64,000 bases of DNA from Mesorhizobium sp. (GCA_027492275.1 JAPUFC010000091.1:78356-142355); one strand, 5' to 3'. Shown: positions 18,303 through 28,790, counted from the first letter of the stretch. The notes: generated from the letters alone by a model not told the origin. Numbers and translations: made by a program.

Positions 18303-20450
18303 TCAGCCCGCGCTGTGCGCCAGCACGGCCAGAAGCAGAAGCGCCACGATGTTGGTGATCTTGATCGCCGGGTTCACCGCCGGACCGGCGGTGTCCTTGT
18401 AGGGGTCGCCGACCGTGTCGCCGGTGACCGAGGCCTTGTGCGCCTCCGAGCCCTTGAGGTGCTTGACGCCGTCCTTGTCGGTGAAGCCGTCCTCGAACGA
18501 CTTCTTGGCGTTGTCCCACGCGCCGCCGCCCGAAGTCATCGAGATGGCGACGAACAGGCCGTTGACGATCACGCCGAGCAGCATGGCGCCGAGAGCGGCG
18601 AAGGCCGAGGCCTTGGAGCCGGAGATCAGCAGCACGCCGAAATAGACCACCAGCGGCGCCAGCACCGGCAGCAGCGAGGGGATGATCATCTCCTTGATCG
18701 CCGCCTTGGTGAGGATGTCCACCGCGCGCGCGTAGTTCGGCTTCGACGTGCCCTGCATGATGCCGGGATTCTCGCGGAACTGTTTGCGCACCTCCTCCAC
18801 GATCGAGCCCGCCGCCCGGCCGACGGCGGTCATCGCGATGCCGCCGAACAGGTAGGGGATCAGGCCACCGAAGATCAGGCCGGCAACGACGTAGGGGTTC
18901 GACAGGTCGAACGACACCGTGCCGATATCCGCGAAATACGGGTAGGACGCCGAGTTGGCCGCGAAATATTGTAGGTCGTAGCTGTAGGCCGCGAACAGCA
19001 CCAGCGCGCCGAGGCCGGCCGAGCCGATCGCGTAGCCCTTGGTGACCGCCTTGGTCGTGTTGCCGACCGCGTCCAGCGCGTCCGTGGAATGGCGCACTTC
19101 CTTGGGCAGGCCCGACATTTCGGCGATGCCGCCGGCATTGTCGGTCACCGGGCCGAAGGCGTCGAGCGCCACGATCATGCCGGCGAGGCCGAGCATGGTC
19201 GTCACGGCGATCGCCGTGCCAAACAGGCCGGCGAGCTGGAAGGTGGCGATGATGCCGCCGACGATGACGATCGCCGGCAGCGCCGTCGATTCCAGCGACA
19301 CCGCGAGGCCCTGGATGACGTTGGTGCCGTGGCCGGTCACCGACGCCTGGGCGATCGAGTTCACCGGGCGCTTGTTGGTGCCTGTGTAGTACTCGGTGAT
19401 GACCACGATCAGGCCCGTCACGACCAGGCCGACCAGCCCGCAGATGAACAGGTTCGTGCCAGTGATGACGACGCCGCCGGCCGTGCCGATCTCGTCCCAG
19501 CCGATGGTCAGCGAGGTCGCCGCGCCGAGCCCGACGATGGACAGCACGCCGGTGACGATCAGGCCCTTGTACAGCGCGCCCATGATCGAGCCGTTGGCGC
19601 CCAGCTTGACGAAGAAGGTGCCGACGATCGAGGTGATGATGCAGGCGCCGCAGATCGCCAGCGGGTAGAGCATGACGCTGCCGAGCACCGCCGTGCCGCC
19701 GAAGAAGATGGCGCCGAGCACCATGGTGGCGACGACCGTCACCGCATAGGTCTCGAACAGGTCGGCCGCCATGCCGGCGCAGTCGCCGACATTGTCGCCG
19801 ACATTGTCTGCGATGGTCGCCGGGTTGCGCGGGTCGTCCTCGGGAATGCCCGCCTCGACCTTGCCGACGAGGTCGCCGCCGACGTCGGCGCCCTTGGTGA
19901 AGATGCCGCCGCCGAGACGCGCGAAGATCGAGATCAGCGAGGCGCCGAAGCCCAGCGAGACCAGCGAGTCGATCACGACGCGGTCCGCCGGCGCATGCCC
20001 CATGGGCCCGATGAGAATCAAGTAGTAGACAGCCACTCCAAGCAGGGCGAGGCCCGCCACCAGCATGCCGGTGATGGCGCCCGACTTGAAGGCGATGTCG
20101 AGACCGGCCGCGAGGCTGTTGGAGGCCGCCTGCGCGGTGCGCACGTTGGCGCGCACCGAGACGTGCATGCCGATGAAGCCGGCCACGCCCGAAAGCACCG
20201 CGCCGATCAGGAAGCCGATGGCCGCGCTGGCGGAGAGGAGCCACCAGGCGAGCAGGAAGACGACGACGCCGACGATGGCGATGGTGGTGTACTGACGCGC
20301 GAGATACGCCTGCGCGCCCTCGCGGATCGCAGCGGATATTTCCTGCATGCGCGCATTGCCCTGGTCGGATGCAAGCACCGACTGAGTCGCCCAGATGGCG
20401 TAAAGGACAGAGAGCAGGCCGCAGGCGATGACGACATAGAGCATGGTCAT
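18303..20450 (-). CDS. hppA: Membrane-bound proton-pumping pyrophosphatase, K+-independent type
   Basis: A 715-residue protein with about 16 transmembrane helices that couples hydrolysis of pyrophosphate to proton transport. The active-site loop is intact: [14 protein letters not shown] (189-201), [20 protein letters not shown], and the C-terminal [19 protein letters not shown]. The residues that separate subfamilies read [10 protein letters not shown]: Lys467 and Thr470 stand where K+-dependent enzymes have Ala and Gly, so this should be a K+-independent H+ pump. It is a single gene with its own promoter and a strong terminator. Confidence 0.96.
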   Translation of the reverse strand: MTMLYVVIACGLLSVLYAIWATQSVLASDQGNARMQEISAAIREGAQAYLARQYTTIAIVGVVVFLLAWWLLSASAAIGFLIGAVLSGVAGFIGMHVSVRANVRTAQAASNSLAAGLDIAFKSGAITGMLVAGLALLGVAVYYLILIGPMGHAPADRVVIDSLVSLGFGASLISIFARLGGGIFTKGADVGGDLVGKVEAGIPEDDPRNPATIADNVGDNVGDCAGMAADLFETYAVTVVATMVLGAIFFGGTAVLGSVMLYPLAICGACIITSIVGTFFVKLGANGSIMGALYKGLIVTGVLSIVGLGAATSLTIGWDEIGTAGGVVITGTNLFICGLVGLVVTGLIVVITEYYTGTNKRPVNSIAQASVTGHGTNVIQGLAVSLESTALPAIVIVGGIIATFQLAGLFGTAIAVTTMLGLAGMIVALDAFGPVTDNAGGIAEMSGLPKEVRHSTDALDAVGNTTKAVTKGYAIGSAGLGALVLFAAYSYDLQYFAANSASYPYFADIGTVSFDLSNPYVVAGLIFGGLIPYLFGGIAMTAVGRAAGSIVEEVRKQFRENPGIMQGTSKPNYARAVDILTKAAIKEMIIPSLLPVLAPLVVYFGVLLISGSKASAFAALGAMLLGVIVNGLFVAISMTSGGGAWDNAKKSFEDGFTDKDGVKHLKGSEAHKASVTGDTVGDPYKDTAGPAVNPAIKITNIVALLLLAVLAHSAG

Positions 20451-20540
20451 GGCCGATTTTCCCCGATGATGGGCCGGGAAAAACCTCCCCCCGGACCCGA
20501 TACGACACCGACTTCAGGCATCGCCGAATCCGATGTTCCA

Positions 20541-20564
20541 CCGGGGCTTATGCGAAAGCCCCGG
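20541..20564 (-). repeat. Perfect inverted repeat overlapping the hppA promoter
   Basis: CCGGGGCTT-ATGCGA-AAGCCCCGG has nine-base perfect arms. It covers the -10 box and most of the spacer of the predicted hppA promoter. It is also about 80 bases past the stop of the upstream MFS gene, so it could be that gene's terminator (no U-run follows) or an operator of hppA. Confidence 0.6.
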
Positions 20565-20575
20565 CGGCCCGTCAA
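20547..20575 (-). promoter_or_regulatory. Predicted hppA promoter
   Basis: Minus strand TTGACG, 17-base spacer, CATAAG. The -35 box matches five of six consensus bases and the -10 four of six. It lies about 100 bases before the hppA ATG and is overlapped by the perfect hairpin described separately. Confidence 0.55.
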
Positions 20576-20641
20576 GATGTCGCGGCAATGTTGCCCCGCT
20601 TTCGCCCCAAACCCCGTGGGTTTCGCCGGGCGGGAACCGTC

Positions 20642-21853
20642 TCAGGCGGCCGCGTCGGGCGCCGCCGCGCGGCGGCTGAGATACCGCCACAGCAGCGCGC
20701 CCAAGCAGAGCGCCGAGACGGGCAGGACGACCATGTTCAGCGCGTTCCAGCCGAGGCGGTAGTAGACCATGCCCGACGACAGCGAACTGAGGGCGACGGT
20801 GCCGAACAGGATCAGGTCGTGCAGGCCCGCGACCTTGCTCTTCTCGGACGGGCGGTAGGTTTCCGCGATCATGGCGGTGGAGCCGATGAAGCCGAAGTTC
20901 CACCCCAGGCCGAGAAGGACCAGGGCTGCCCAGAACTGCCACAGCGCGATGCCCGACATCGCCACCAGCGCGCAGCCGATCAGCAGCGCCAGACCGGCCG
21001 CCATCACCGCTTCCTTGCCGAAGCGCGTGATCAGCCGGCCGGTGAAGAAGCTCGGCCCGAACATCGCCATGACGTGCAGCGAAATGCCCAGCGTCGCCTC
21101 GTCCGTCGAGAAGCCGCAGCCGACCATCGCCAGCGGCGCGCCGGTCATGACGAAGCTCATCAGCGCGTAGGTGGAAACACCGCACAACAGGCCGAGCGCG
21201 AAGCCCGGCTGCATGACGATCGCGCCCAGCGGCCGCGCCGGCTCCTGCGCCGCGACCGCCTCGCCGCGCCTCGCAGCGGCAGGCAGCATCGCCAGGATCG
21301 CCATGCCGGCGACCGCCAGGCCGATGATCGAGACGAACGCGCCCGCGAACATGGTCGGCAGGAACATGTCGCGGGTCAGGATGACGATCTGCGGACCCAG
21401 GATCGCCGTCACCAGCCCGCCGCCGAGCACATAGGAGATCGCCTTGGCCTTGAATTGCGGCGGCGCGTTGTCCGCCGCCGCGAAGCGGAACTGCTGGATG
21501 AACGCGCCGCCGACGCCGATGAGGCCGAGCGCGGCGACGAACAGGACAAAATCCATGCGGAACAGCGCGATGGCCGCGAGACCGCCGCCGGAGCCGGTCA
21601 TCAGCGCACCGGTGGCGAAGCCGAGCCGCTGGCCGAGCAGGCGGATGATGACGGCCGCGGGCACCGCGCCGAGCGCCACGCCCAGCGTGAACCCGGTGAC
21701 CGGCAGGGTCGCCAGCGACTTGTCGGCGTCGAGCAGATAGTGTCCGGCGAGGCCGCCGAGCGCCAGGCAGATCGGCGCGGCCGACCCCAGAACGGCCTGC
21801 GCGCCGGCCAGCACCAGCGCCGTGCGCCGCGCGTCGGGGGCAGTGTCAGTCAC
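20642..21853 (-). CDS. Major facilitator superfamily transporter
   Basis: A 403-residue membrane protein with about twelve hydrophobic segments in two halves joined by a basic/acidic loop near residue 200 ([18 protein letters not shown]). A motif resembling the MFS loop 2-3 signature is seen as [14 protein letters not shown]. No substrate can be inferred. The start was placed at a GTG lying inside the last codons of nusB (8-base overlap), which suggests coupled translation at the end of the rib-nusB operon. Confidence 0.8.
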   Translation of the reverse strand: MTDTAPDARRTALVLAGAQAVLGSAAPICLALGGLAGHYLLDADKSLATLPVTGFTLGVALGAVPAAVIIRLLGQRLGFATGALMTGSGGGLAAIALFRMDFVLFVAALGLIGVGGAFIQQFRFAAADNAPPQFKAKAISYVLGGGLVTAILGPQIVILTRDMFLPTMFAGAFVSIIGLAVAGMAILAMLPAAARRGEAVAAQEPARPLGAIVMQPGFALGLLCGVSTYALMSFVMTGAPLAMVGCGFSTDEATLGISLHVMAMFGPSFFTGRLITRFGKEAVMAAGLALLIGCALVAMSGIALWQFWAALVLLGLGWNFGFIGSTAMIAETYRPSEKSKVAGLHDLILFGTVALSSLSSGMVYYRLGWNALNMVVLPVSALCLGALLWRYLSRRAAAPDAAA

Positions 21854-22334
21854 CGTCCGGTTCCGTGCGCGAGCCGCCCCGGACACGCTTGCCGACCCGG
21901 TCGAGCACGGCGTTGACCAGCTTCGGCTCGTCCTCCGAGTAGAAGGCCTTGGCGATGTCTATATATTCCGAGACCACCACGGCGGTCGGCACCTCCGCGC
22001 GCTGCATCAGCTCGTAGGTTCCCGCGCGCAAGATGGCGCGCAGCGTCGAATCCAGCCGCGACAGCGGCCAGTCCTCCGTCAGCGACTGGCGGATGATCGG
22101 GTCGACCGTCTTCTGGTGTTCCACCACGCCGGCCAGGATCGAGCGGAACCATTGCGCGTCGGCCTCCCGGTACTGGGCGCCGTCCAGCTCCTTGCCGAGC
22201 CGGAAGGTCTCGTATTCCGCCGTCGTCTCGAGCAGGCCCGTGCCCGCCACGTCCATCTGGTAGAGCGCCTGCACGGCCGCCAGGCGCGCCGTGCCGCGTT
22301 TGTTGGCGGGGCGGATCGTGACGTCTTTCGACAC
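21846..22334 (-). CDS. nusB: Transcription antitermination factor NusB
   Basis: A 162-residue all-helical protein that binds boxA RNA with S10 (NusE) in rRNA antitermination. [17 protein letters not shown] is the arginine-rich N-terminal signature, and [32 protein letters not shown] near the C terminus is the most conserved segment. It starts two bases after the ribH stop codon. The ribH-nusB pairing is a common bacterial arrangement. Confidence 0.95.
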   Translation of the reverse strand: MSKDVTIRPANKRGTARLAAVQALYQMDVAGTGLLETTAEYETFRLGKELDGAQYREADAQWFRSILAGVVEHQKTVDPIIRQSLTEDWPLSRLDSTLRAILRAGTYELMQRAEVPTAVVVSEYIDIAKAFYSEDEPKLVNAVLDRVGKRVRGGSRTEPDGD

Positions 22335-22336
22335 GA

Positions 22337-22798
22337 TCAGCGCGCCCTGAACCGTTTGCGCAGCGCGATCATCGTCAGCGCCGCGCGCGCGGCGAAGCCG
22401 CCCTTGTCGCCCTCGGTGCGGCGCGCCCGCGCCCAGGCCTGCTCCTCGTTCTCGGTGGTCAGGATGCCGTTTCCGATGGCGACCGACTCGCTGACCGTGA
22501 GGTCCATCAGCGCCCGCGCCGACTCGTTCGCCACGATGTCGAAATGATAGGTCTCGCCGCGGATGACGACGCCCAGCGCCACGTATCCGTCATAGGCCGC
22601 GCCATCGTCGTCCTCGGCGGCGTCCAGCGCCAGCGCGATCGCGCCGGGAATCTCCAGCGCGCCTGGCACCGTCACGACGTCGTAGCTGGCCCCCGCGGCG
22701 TCCAGCGCCGACCTGGCGCCGTCCAGCAGCGCGTCGGCGAGGTCGTCGTAGAAGCGCGCCTCGATGATCAGCAGATGGGGCTTGTCCTGGGTGGCCAT
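22337..22798 (-). CDS. ribH: 6,7-dimethyl-8-ribityllumazine synthase
   Basis: A 153-residue lumazine synthase that forms capsid-like or pentameric assemblies. It joins ArP and 3,4-dihydroxybutanone 4-phosphate. Visible are the N-terminal aromatic-site strand [27 protein letters not shown], the catalytic loop [22 protein letters not shown] and [17 protein letters not shown]. In the ring-binding position it has a Phe-Tyr pair (RFYDDL), as in active enzymes. The start ATG is the family N terminus; the frame extends further upstream without support. Confidence 0.95.
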   Translation of the reverse strand: MATQDKPHLLIIEARFYDDLADALLDGARSALDAAGASYDVVTVPGALEIPGAIALALDAAEDDDGAAYDGYVALGVVIRGETYHFDIVANESARALMDLTVSESVAIGNGILTTENEEQAWARARRTEGDKGGFAARAALTMIALRKRFRAR

Positions 22799-22906
22799 GA
22801 AAATCTCCGCAAGTCGCCGGTGATTAGGCCGAACCGGTTGTTCCCGCAAGCGGCCAGGGGCGGCTTTTCGACATGGCTGCCCTGCCGGTCCCCTGCCGAC
22901 CTCCGG

Positions 22907-23521
22907 TCAAGCCCGGTCGGCGGCCTGAGACAGCCGCGCCGCATAGCGCGCCATCGTGTCGACTTCGAGGTTGACCCGCTCGCCAGCCCGCCGCTCGCCC
23001 CAGGTCGTGACGCCGAGCGAATGATGGATGAGCAGCACGTCGAAGCGGTTTCCGTCGACGCCGTTGACCGTCAGCGACGTGCCGTCGAGCGCCACCGAGC
23101 CCTTCTGTGCGATGAAGCGCGCCAGCGCCTCGGGCGCTTCGAGCGTGAAGCGCACGGCATCCCCGACATCCTGCCTTGCCGCGATGAGGGCGGTTCCGTC
23201 GACATGGCCGGAGACGATGTGGCCGCCCAGTTCGTCGCCGATCTTCAGCGAGCGTTCGAGGTTGATGCGCGTGCCTTCCGTCCAGTCCGCGGCCGTCGTC
23301 AGCCGCAAGGCCTCCTCCCACGCCTCCGCCTCGAACCAGCGGTCGTTGGAGCCGGCCTGCGGCAGCGCCGTCACCGTCAGGCACACGCCGCCGCAGGCGA
23401 TCGACGCGCCGATGGCGATGGTGGCCGGATCGTAGGAGGTGCGGATGCGCAGGCGCCTGCCCTGCGGCAGCGGCGTGGCGCGCTCCACCGTGCCGATGTC
23501 GGTGACGATGCCCGTGAACAT
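22907..23521 (-). CDS. ribE: Riboflavin synthase, alpha subunit
   Basis: A 204-residue protein of two tandem lumazine-binding barrels. The first starts [12 protein letters not shown] with IACGGVCLTVT; the second starts at about residue 95 (GHIVSGHVDGTALI) with VALDGTSLTVN. It converts two lumazines to riboflavin and the ribH substrate. The ATG overlaps the ribD stop (TGATG). A gap of 108 bases separates it from ribH. No FMN riboswitch-like structure is visible there. Confidence 0.95.
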   Translation of the reverse strand: MFTGIVTDIGTVERATPLPQGRRLRIRTSYDPATIAIGASIACGGVCLTVTALPQAGSNDRWFEAEAWEEALRLTTAADWTEGTRINLERSLKIGDELGGHIVSGHVDGTALIAARQDVGDAVRFTLEAPEALARFIAQKGSVALDGTSLTVNGVDGNRFDVLLIHHSLGVTTWGERRAGERVNLEVDTMARYAARLSQAADRA

Positions 23522-24642
23522 CAGATATCCCTCACCCATTCCGCGCAGAAATCGTCGCCGAACCGCGCTTCCCGCACGAACCGGAATCCGGCCGGGATCG
23601 TCTCGCGGTCGACCGGGGAGCGGATGCCCCCCTCCCCGATCGCCGACGGACCGTGGAACAGGACGATGCGGTCGACCAGATCGTCGGCCAGGAAATGCGA
23701 GGCCGTGGCCGCGCCGCCTTCGACCAGCACGCTCGACATGCCCTGGGCGGCGAGGTCCTCCAGCAATTCCGGCAGGGCGATGCGCCCGTCGAACGTCTCC
23801 GTCGCCAGGAAGCGCGCGCCCGCCTCTTCCAGCGCGGCGCGGCGTCCAGCGTCGGCGTCCGGGGCCGCGGCGATCAGCAGCGGCACCTTGGCCGCGTCGC
23901 GCACCAGCTTCGATGCAAGCGGCAGCCGCGCCTGGCGGTCGAGAACGAGGCGGGCCGGCGAGCGCGCCGCAAGGCCCGGAAGCCGTACCGTCAGTTCCGG
24001 ATCGTCTTCCGTCGCCGTGCCGATGCCGACGATCACCGCGTCCGCCTCCGCGCGCATCAGATGCACCTCCCGGCGGGCGATCTCGCCCGTGATGATCACC
24101 TGCCCCGCGCCGCGCCGGCCGATCATGCCGTCGCTCGACAAGGCCAGTTTCAGCGCCACTTCGGGCCGTTTCTTCATCGAGCGCATGAGGTAGCCGGCCA
24201 TCCCGTCCGCAGCCTGCCGCGCCAGCACGCCCTCGACGACCTCGATGCCCGCCGCGCGCAGGATCGCATAGCCCCGCCCCGAGACGCGGCTGTCGGGATC
24301 GCTGGCCGCCCCGACGACGCGCCTGACGCCGGCGCGCGCCAGCGCCTCGGCGCAGGGCGGCGTGCGGCCGTGATGCGCGCAGGGCTCCAGCGTGACATAG
24401 GCGGTCGCGCCTCGCGCCAGGCCGCCAGCCTCGGCCAGCGCCTCGGTCTCGGCATGCGGCCGGCCGCCGATCGCCGTGATCCCCGAACCGACGATGCGCG
24501 GCCCCGCGCCGTCGTCGCGCACGATCAGCGTGCCGACGGACGGGTTCGTGGAGGTCAGGCCGAGATTCCTGCGCGACAGGCGGATCGCGGCGGCCATGAG
24601 CCGCTCATCCGTTTCGCGCCGGTCCTCCGTCTCCGCCGTCAC
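23521..24642 (-). CDS. ribD: Bifunctional deaminase/reductase of riboflavin synthesis
   Basis: A 373-residue two-domain enzyme. The N-terminal cytidine-deaminase-like domain shows [10 protein letters not shown], the zinc ligands HAE in [10 protein letters not shown] and [11 protein letters not shown]. The C-terminal reductase domain (about 150-373) shows [37 protein letters not shown] and [11 protein letters not shown]. It deaminates and then reduces the pyrimidine intermediate with NADPH. A GTG start that overlaps the nrdR stop as GTGA fits the family N terminus ([15 protein letters not shown]). Confidence 0.95.
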   Translation of the reverse strand: MTAETEDRRETDERLMAAAIRLSRRNLGLTSTNPSVGTLIVRDDGAGPRIVGSGITAIGGRPHAETEALAEAGGLARGATAYVTLEPCAHHGRTPPCAEALARAGVRRVVGAASDPDSRVSGRGYAILRAAGIEVVEGVLARQAADGMAGYLMRSMKKRPEVALKLALSSDGMIGRRGAGQVIITGEIARREVHLMRAEADAVIVGIGTATEDDPELTVRLPGLAARSPARLVLDRQARLPLASKLVRDAAKVPLLIAAAPDADAGRRAALEEAGARFLATETFDGRIALPELLEDLAAQGMSSVLVEGGAATASHFLADDLVDRIVLFHGPSAIGEGGIRSPVDRETIPAGFRFVREARFGDDFCAEWVRDI

Positions 24643-25103
24643 GGCTGCTGCTCGTCGCCCTTCAGCTCGCCGAGCACGTCGTGGAAATCCTTGGCCTCGC
24701 GGAAATTGCGGTAGACCGAGGCGAAACGCACATAGGCGACGTCGTCCAGCGACTTCAGCGCCTCCATGACGAGCCGGCCGACCTCCGCCGAGGGGATTTC
24801 GGTCTCGCCCGAGCTTTCGAGCTGGCGCACGATGCCCGTGACGGCGCGGTCGATGCGCTCGGGATCGACATTGCGCTTCCTCAGCGCGATCTCCACCGAT
24901 CTCAGCAGCTTGTCGCGGTCGAACGGCACCTTGCGGCCGGATTTCTTGACCACGATGAGGTCGCGCAACTGCACCCGCTCGAAGGTGGTGAAGCGCCCGC
25001 CGCAGACGGGGCATACGCGCCGCCGGCGGATCGCCTGCCCGTCCTCGGCGGGCCGCGAATCCTTCACCTGCGTGTCTTCGGACTGGCAATAGGGGCAACG
25101 CAT
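24639..25103 (-). CDS. nrdR: Transcriptional repressor NrdR
   Basis: A 154-residue protein with a zinc ribbon at the N terminus (Cys3, Cys6, Cys31, Cys34 in MRCPYCQS and [15 protein letters not shown]), followed by an ATP-cone domain ([19 protein letters not shown]). NrdR senses ATP/dATP and represses ribonucleotide reductase genes through NrdR boxes. Its place between glyA and ribD is conserved in Rhizobiales, but here a toxin-antitoxin pair sits between glyA and nrdR, leaving only seven bases to the toxin stop. Confidence 0.97.
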   Translation of the reverse strand: MRCPYCQSEDTQVKDSRPAEDGQAIRRRRVCPVCGGRFTTFERVQLRDLIVVKKSGRKVPFDRDKLLRSVEIALRKRNVDPERIDRAVTGIVRQLESSGETEIPSAEVGRLVMEALKSLDDVAYVRFASVYRNFREAKDFHDVLGELKGDEQQP

Positions 25104-25110
25104 GGCAGCC

Positions 25111-25518
25111 TCAGTTCAGGTTTGGCGCGATCAGCCGGACATCCGGAAAATAGGTGCGATAGCGACGCGCGTCCCGGGTCACAAGAGGTATTCCAAGCGC
25201 GGCCGCATGCCCACCGATGAAGAAGTCGGGCAAGACGCCTGACTTCGCGCCGCCTGCCGCGCGGTAACCTGCAAAGGCCTTGGCCGCAAGAAAAGCACCC
25301 GCTGGCGGCATATGGGCAAACTCCGCACCGACATCCGTCATCAACTGATCCACCTCGGCCGGACTTTCATAGCGGATGGACAACTCTGCATAGATGACTG
25401 CGTTTACATGCAGTGGACCCTCGGCAGCCGCGGCCTCGATCGCATTCAACGACCAACGCAGCCAGGCCGGATCGCTTGTGACAATATCCAGCAAGACGTT
25501 CGTATCTACGAGGGCCAA
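25111..25518 (-). CDS. PIN domain toxin (VapC-like) paired with an AbrB antitoxin
   Basis: A 135-residue PIN RNase. [13 protein letters not shown] carries the first Asp, AELSIRYES the conserved Glu and [16 protein letters not shown] the third acidic position; [12 protein letters not shown] is the C-terminal basic motif with the fourth. It overlaps the antitoxin gene by 13 bases. The pair is placed inside the glyA-nrdR-rib gene cluster in the same direction, so read-through from glyA may also express it. Confidence 0.9.
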   Translation of the reverse strand: MALVDTNVLLDIVTSDPAWLRWSLNAIEAAAAEGPLHVNAVIYAELSIRYESPAEVDQLMTDVGAEFAHMPPAGAFLAAKAFAGYRAAGGAKSGVLPDFFIGGHAAALGIPLVTRDARRYRTYFPDVRLIAPNLN

Positions 25519-25745
25519 TCGTCCCCCCGGGTCAGTCGCATGACCTCGTCGGTGGTCATGCCTGGGCCAGCATGCCCGATCAGCTTTTCAAATCTGCTCG
25601 GCGGCCGCTGCCCATCAGCGCGCTCAATAACGACGTTGCCGTTGACGTAGCGAAACTTCACCTCGCTACCCGGCTCCAGACCCAGCAGTTCGCGGACAGC
25701 CTTGGGAACGGTGACCTGACCCTTGACCGTAATCTTGGTGCTCAT
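25506..25745 (-). CDS. AbrB/SpoVT-type antitoxin
   Basis: A 79-residue protein with a swapped-hairpin AbrB DNA-binding domain: STKITVKGQVTVPKAVRELLG followed by PGSEVKFRYVNGNVVIERA. The C-terminal third, which ends [17 protein letters not shown], is the toxin-binding tail seen in MazE- and VapB-like antitoxins of this class. It probably represses its own operon through the 11-bp inverted repeat just upstream of its start codon. Confidence 0.9.
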   Translation of the reverse strand: MSTKITVKGQVTVPKAVRELLGLEPGSEVKFRYVNGNVVIERADGQRPPSRFEKLIGHAGPGMTTDEVMRLTRGDDWPS

Positions 25746-25752
25746 GACAGCC

Positions 25753-25786
25753 TCGGTAATACCCTAAGGCCAAAAGGTATTACCGA
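25753..25786. repeat. Inverted repeat, probable operator of the PIN/AbrB operon
   Basis: TCGGTAATACC and its exact complement GGTATTACCGA, 11 bases each, are separated by 12 bases. The repeat starts eight bases before the antitoxin ATG. Long palindromes at this position are typical autoregulatory operators of AbrB-type antitoxins. The region is AT-rich compared with its flanks. Confidence 0.75.
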
Positions 25787-25809
25787 AACCACCGAAAATC
25801 AAGATTACC

Positions 25810-27120
25810 TCACCCCTGATAAGGGTACAGCGGGAACCGGTCCGTCAGCGCCACCACCTTGGCCTTCACCGCCGCTTCGACGGCCGCGTTGCCCTCGTCG
25901 GAATTGGCGGCCTGCAGGCCGTCCAGCACCTCGGCGATCAGCTTGCCGATCTCGCGGAACTCGGCCACGCCGAAGCCGCGCGTCGTGCCGGCGGGCGTGC
26001 CCAGCCGCACGCCGGACGTCACGAAGGGCTTCTCCGGGTCGAAGGGGATGCCGTTCTTGTTGCAGGTGATGTTGGCGCGGCCGAGCGCCGCCTCGGCGCG
26101 CTTGCCGGTGGCGTTCTTGGGCCGCAGGTCGACCAGCATCAAATGGTTGTCCGTGCCTCCGGACACGATGTCGAGGCCCGTTTCCTGAAGGCTGGAGGCC
26201 AGCGCCTTGGCGTTCGCCACCACGCTCTTCGCGTAGTCCTTGAACTCCGGCCGCAGCGCCTCGCCGAAGGCCACCGCCTTGGCCGCGATGACATGCATCA
26301 GCGGTCCGCCCTGCAGGCCGGGGAACACGGCGGAGTTGATCTTCTTGGCGATGGTCTCGTCATTGGTCAGCACCATGCCGCCGCGCGGCCCGCGCAGCGA
26401 TTTGTGCGTCGTCGTGGTCGTGACGTGCGCGTGCGGAACCGGCGACGGATGTGCGCCGCCCGCGACCAGACCGGCGATATGGGCCATGTCGACCATCAGA
26501 AAGGCGCCGACGGCGTCGGCGATCTCGCGGAACCGCTTCCAGTCCCAGACGCGCGAATAGGCGGTGCCGCCGGCCAGGATCAGCTTCGGCTTGTTCTCAT
26601 GCGCCAGCCGCTCGACCTCGTCCATGTCGAGCAGATTGTCGTCGCGGCGCACGCCGTAGGACACGACCTTGAACCACTTGCCGCTCATGTTGACCGGCGA
26701 GCCGTGGGTCAGGTGGCCGCCCGAATTCAGGTCAAGCCCCATGAACGTGTCGCCGGGCTGCAGCAGCGCGAGGAAAACGGCCTGGTTCATCTGGCTGCCG
26801 GAATTGGGCTGCACGTTGGCGAACTTGCAGTCGAACAGCGTCTTGGCCCGCTCGATGGCGAGCTCCTCGGCGATGTCGACGAACTGGCAGCCGCCGTAGT
26901 AGCGCTTGCCGGGATAACCCTCGGCGTATTTGTTGGTCATCACCGAGCCCTGCGCCTCCAGAACGGCGCGGCTGACGATGTTCTCAGACGCAATCAGCTC
27001 GATCTCATGACGCTGCCGGCCGAGCTCGCCGCGAATGGCCTTGAAGATCTCGGGATCGACCTCCGCGAGCGGCGCGTCGAAAAAGGCGTTCTGGCTGTTG
27101 CTGGCTGCGGCCGTTGACAT
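25810..27120 (-). CDS. glyA: Serine hydroxymethyltransferase
   Basis: A 436-residue PLP enzyme that interconverts serine and glycine with tetrahydrofolate, supplying one-carbon units. The PLP lysine is Lys240 in [14 protein letters not shown]. Also visible are [50 protein letters not shown] and [10 protein letters not shown]. Its leader contains a small hairpin GGGCTT-GAAG-AAGCCC before a GGGGAG ribosome binding site. In Rhizobiales glyA usually directly precedes nrdR; here the toxin-antitoxin pair intervenes. Confidence 0.97.
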   Translation of the reverse strand: MSTAAASNSQNAFFDAPLAEVDPEIFKAIRGELGRQRHEIELIASENIVSRAVLEAQGSVMTNKYAEGYPGKRYYGGCQFVDIAEELAIERAKTLFDCKFANVQPNSGSQMNQAVFLALLQPGDTFMGLDLNSGGHLTHGSPVNMSGKWFKVVSYGVRRDDNLLDMDEVERLAHENKPKLILAGGTAYSRVWDWKRFREIADAVGAFLMVDMAHIAGLVAGGAHPSPVPHAHVTTTTTHKSLRGPRGGMVLTNDETIAKKINSAVFPGLQGGPLMHVIAAKAVAFGEALRPEFKDYAKSVVANAKALASSLQETGLDIVSGGTDNHLMLVDLRPKNATGKRAEAALGRANITCNKNGIPFDPEKPFVTSGVRLGTPAGTTRGFGVAEFREIGKLIAEVLDGLQAANSDEGNAAVEAAVKAKVVALTDRFPLYPYQG

Positions 27121-27246
27121 GGCGACTCCCCGTGCTCGCGGGCTTCTTCAAGCCCGTCCTGAATGCAGGGTGGCGCATTAACACGGCAGGGTCCGCAGCG
27201 CCATGTGCCGTGACGCAAAACCATTGCGCCAGGTGGCCGCGAACGG

Positions 27247-27273
27247 CAAAAGGCCGCGCGGGCGCGCGGCCTT
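27247..27273 (-). terminator. Rho-independent terminator after ldtP
   Basis: Minus strand AAGGCCGCGCG-CC-CGCGCGGCCTT followed by TT. The nominal loop is two bases, so the top pairs must open. It lies 28 bases past the ldtP stop and before the glyA upstream region, and separates the two genes. Confidence 0.75.
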
Positions 27274-27300
27274 GGAAAAACAGGCGGGCTTCGAAGAACC

Positions 27301-28563
27301 TTACAGCGAAGCCTGCGTGATCTGCAGTTCGTCCACGCCGTCGCGGCCGTAGATGTCGTCGCGGAAATGCGCGACGCCGTCGCCGGTCGACCAAGCGGAG
27401 ATGTAGGTGAAGTAGACGGGCACCGGGTTGGAGAGCTGCACCGGGGTGCTCTCGCCGCTCTTGATCGTCGCCTCGAAGCGCTGGCGGTCCCAGCCGGGCG
27501 TGTCGCGCATCAGCCAGGTCACGAGGTCGCGCACGTTCTGCACGCGCACGCAGCCGGACGAATCGAAGCGCATCAGCTTGGAGAACAGGCTCTGCTGCGG
27601 CGTGTCGTGCATGTAGACCGCATGCGGGTTGGGGAAGTTGATCTTCACCGAGGCCATGGCGTTGATCTGGCCGGGGTCCTGGCGGAAATGCAGCTTGGCC
27701 GCGTCCTCCGTCGACCAGTCGATGGTCTTGGGATCGATCTCCGTTCCGCCAGGGCCGAGAATGCGGATGTGGTTCTTGGTCAGATACTCCGGATCCTTGC
27801 GCATCAGCGGGATGATGTCCTTGCGGACGATCGATTCCGGCGCGTTCCAGTACGGGTTGACGATGACTTCATTGATCTTGGAATTGAGGATCGGCGTCTG
27901 CCGGTCGATCTTGCCGACGATCGCCGTGTGGCGCAGCGCCACGCGGTCGCCCTCCACGGCCTCGATCTGCGCGGCCGGAATGTTGACCATGACGTAGCGG
28001 TTGCCGAGGAAGCCCGACATGGAGCGCAGCCGCACCAGGTTCGTTTCGAGCTGCCCCAGCCGCACCGGGGCCGTCACGTTCATCGCCGCGAAAGTATATT
28101 GGCCCAGCACGCCGTCGGCCGGCAGGCCATGGCGGGACTGGAAGCGCTTCACGGCGGCATCGACATAGGTGTCGAAGGCGTTGGAGACGCCGGCGTTGCG
28201 CGACAGGTCGCCGGACACCATGAGGCGCTGGCGCAGCGGCACGACATCGGGATCGACCACGCCAAGCTTCAGCTTCTTGGTGGCCGGCACCATGGGCCAG
28301 CCGCCCTGCGCGACGATGCCCTGATATTGCGCGATCGCCTGCTCGATGTAGCTGACCGTCTGCGGCGAGAAGATCGGCAGGTTGGAGGCGACCTTGGTCA
28401 CCTGCGCCGCGCGCGCGTCGAACTGGTCGTCCCAGTTGCCGCGCCGCGAGGATTTGAGGATATCGCCGATCACGTCCTGCGCGAAGGCGGCGCCCGGCAA
28501 CAGGCTCGCCGCAGCCACGCCGGCTCCGGCCAGAAAGACGCGACGGCTGGTGTTCTTCGTCAT
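27301..28563 (-). CDS. ldtP: L,D-transpeptidase (YcbB/LdtP type) with peptidoglycan-binding domain
   Basis: A 420-residue exported enzyme. The N terminus has a twin-arginine-like motif (TSRRVFLAG) and a hydrophobic stretch ending AAFA-QDV, so export may be by Tat. A peptidoglycan-binding domain spans about 105-165 (RLMVSGDL to DGVLGQYTFAAMNV). The YkuD domain follows, with His319 (YMHDTPQQSLF) and the nucleophile Cys338 in SSGCVRV. It forms 3-3 cross-links in peptidoglycan. It has its own upstream region after a terminator and sits next to ldtR, as in Liberibacter and Sinorhizobium, where LdtR controls it. Confidence 0.92.
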   Translation of the reverse strand: MTKNTSRRVFLAGAGVAAASLLPGAAFAQDVIGDILKSSRRGNWDDQFDARAAQVTKVASNLPIFSPQTVSYIEQAIAQYQGIVAQGGWPMVPATKKLKLGVVDPDVVPLRQRLMVSGDLSRNAGVSNAFDTYVDAAVKRFQSRHGLPADGVLGQYTFAAMNVTAPVRLGQLETNLVRLRSMSGFLGNRYVMVNIPAAQIEAVEGDRVALRHTAIVGKIDRQTPILNSKINEVIVNPYWNAPESIVRKDIIPLMRKDPEYLTKNHIRILGPGGTEIDPKTIDWSTEDAAKLHFRQDPGQINAMASVKINFPNPHAVYMHDTPQQSLFSKLMRFDSSGCVRVQNVRDLVTWLMRDTPGWDRQRFEATIKSGESTPVQLSNPVPVYFTYISAWSTGDGVAHFRDDIYGRDGVDELQITQASL

Positions 28564-28790
28564 GGGCAACTCTTCCATCTCGTGCGCCGCAGGCGCTCGT
28601 GTACGCGGACCATCCCAATCTAGGCCCGCAATCTTAACAATCTGCCAACCATGGCGGACCGGCGGACAACGCCCGCGGCGCCGTCCCGTTCCGTCCGGGC
28701 GGCCTGCTTCACCCCATGCGATTTCACTGCAAATATGGCGGCACCATGACTGCCGGCCAGTCACAACCGCGCGAGCGCCGCCGGCGTTGC

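Noticed and set aside
22799..22906. Possible FMN riboswitch between ribE and ribH.
   Set aside because: The 108-base gap lacks the multi-branched conserved elements and is too short for the aptamer plus an expression platform.
27121..27246. Possible glycine or SAM-type riboswitch before glyA.
   Set aside because: Only one small hairpin (GGGCTT-GAAG-AAGCCC) is visible; no paired aptamer domains or conserved cores could be recognised.
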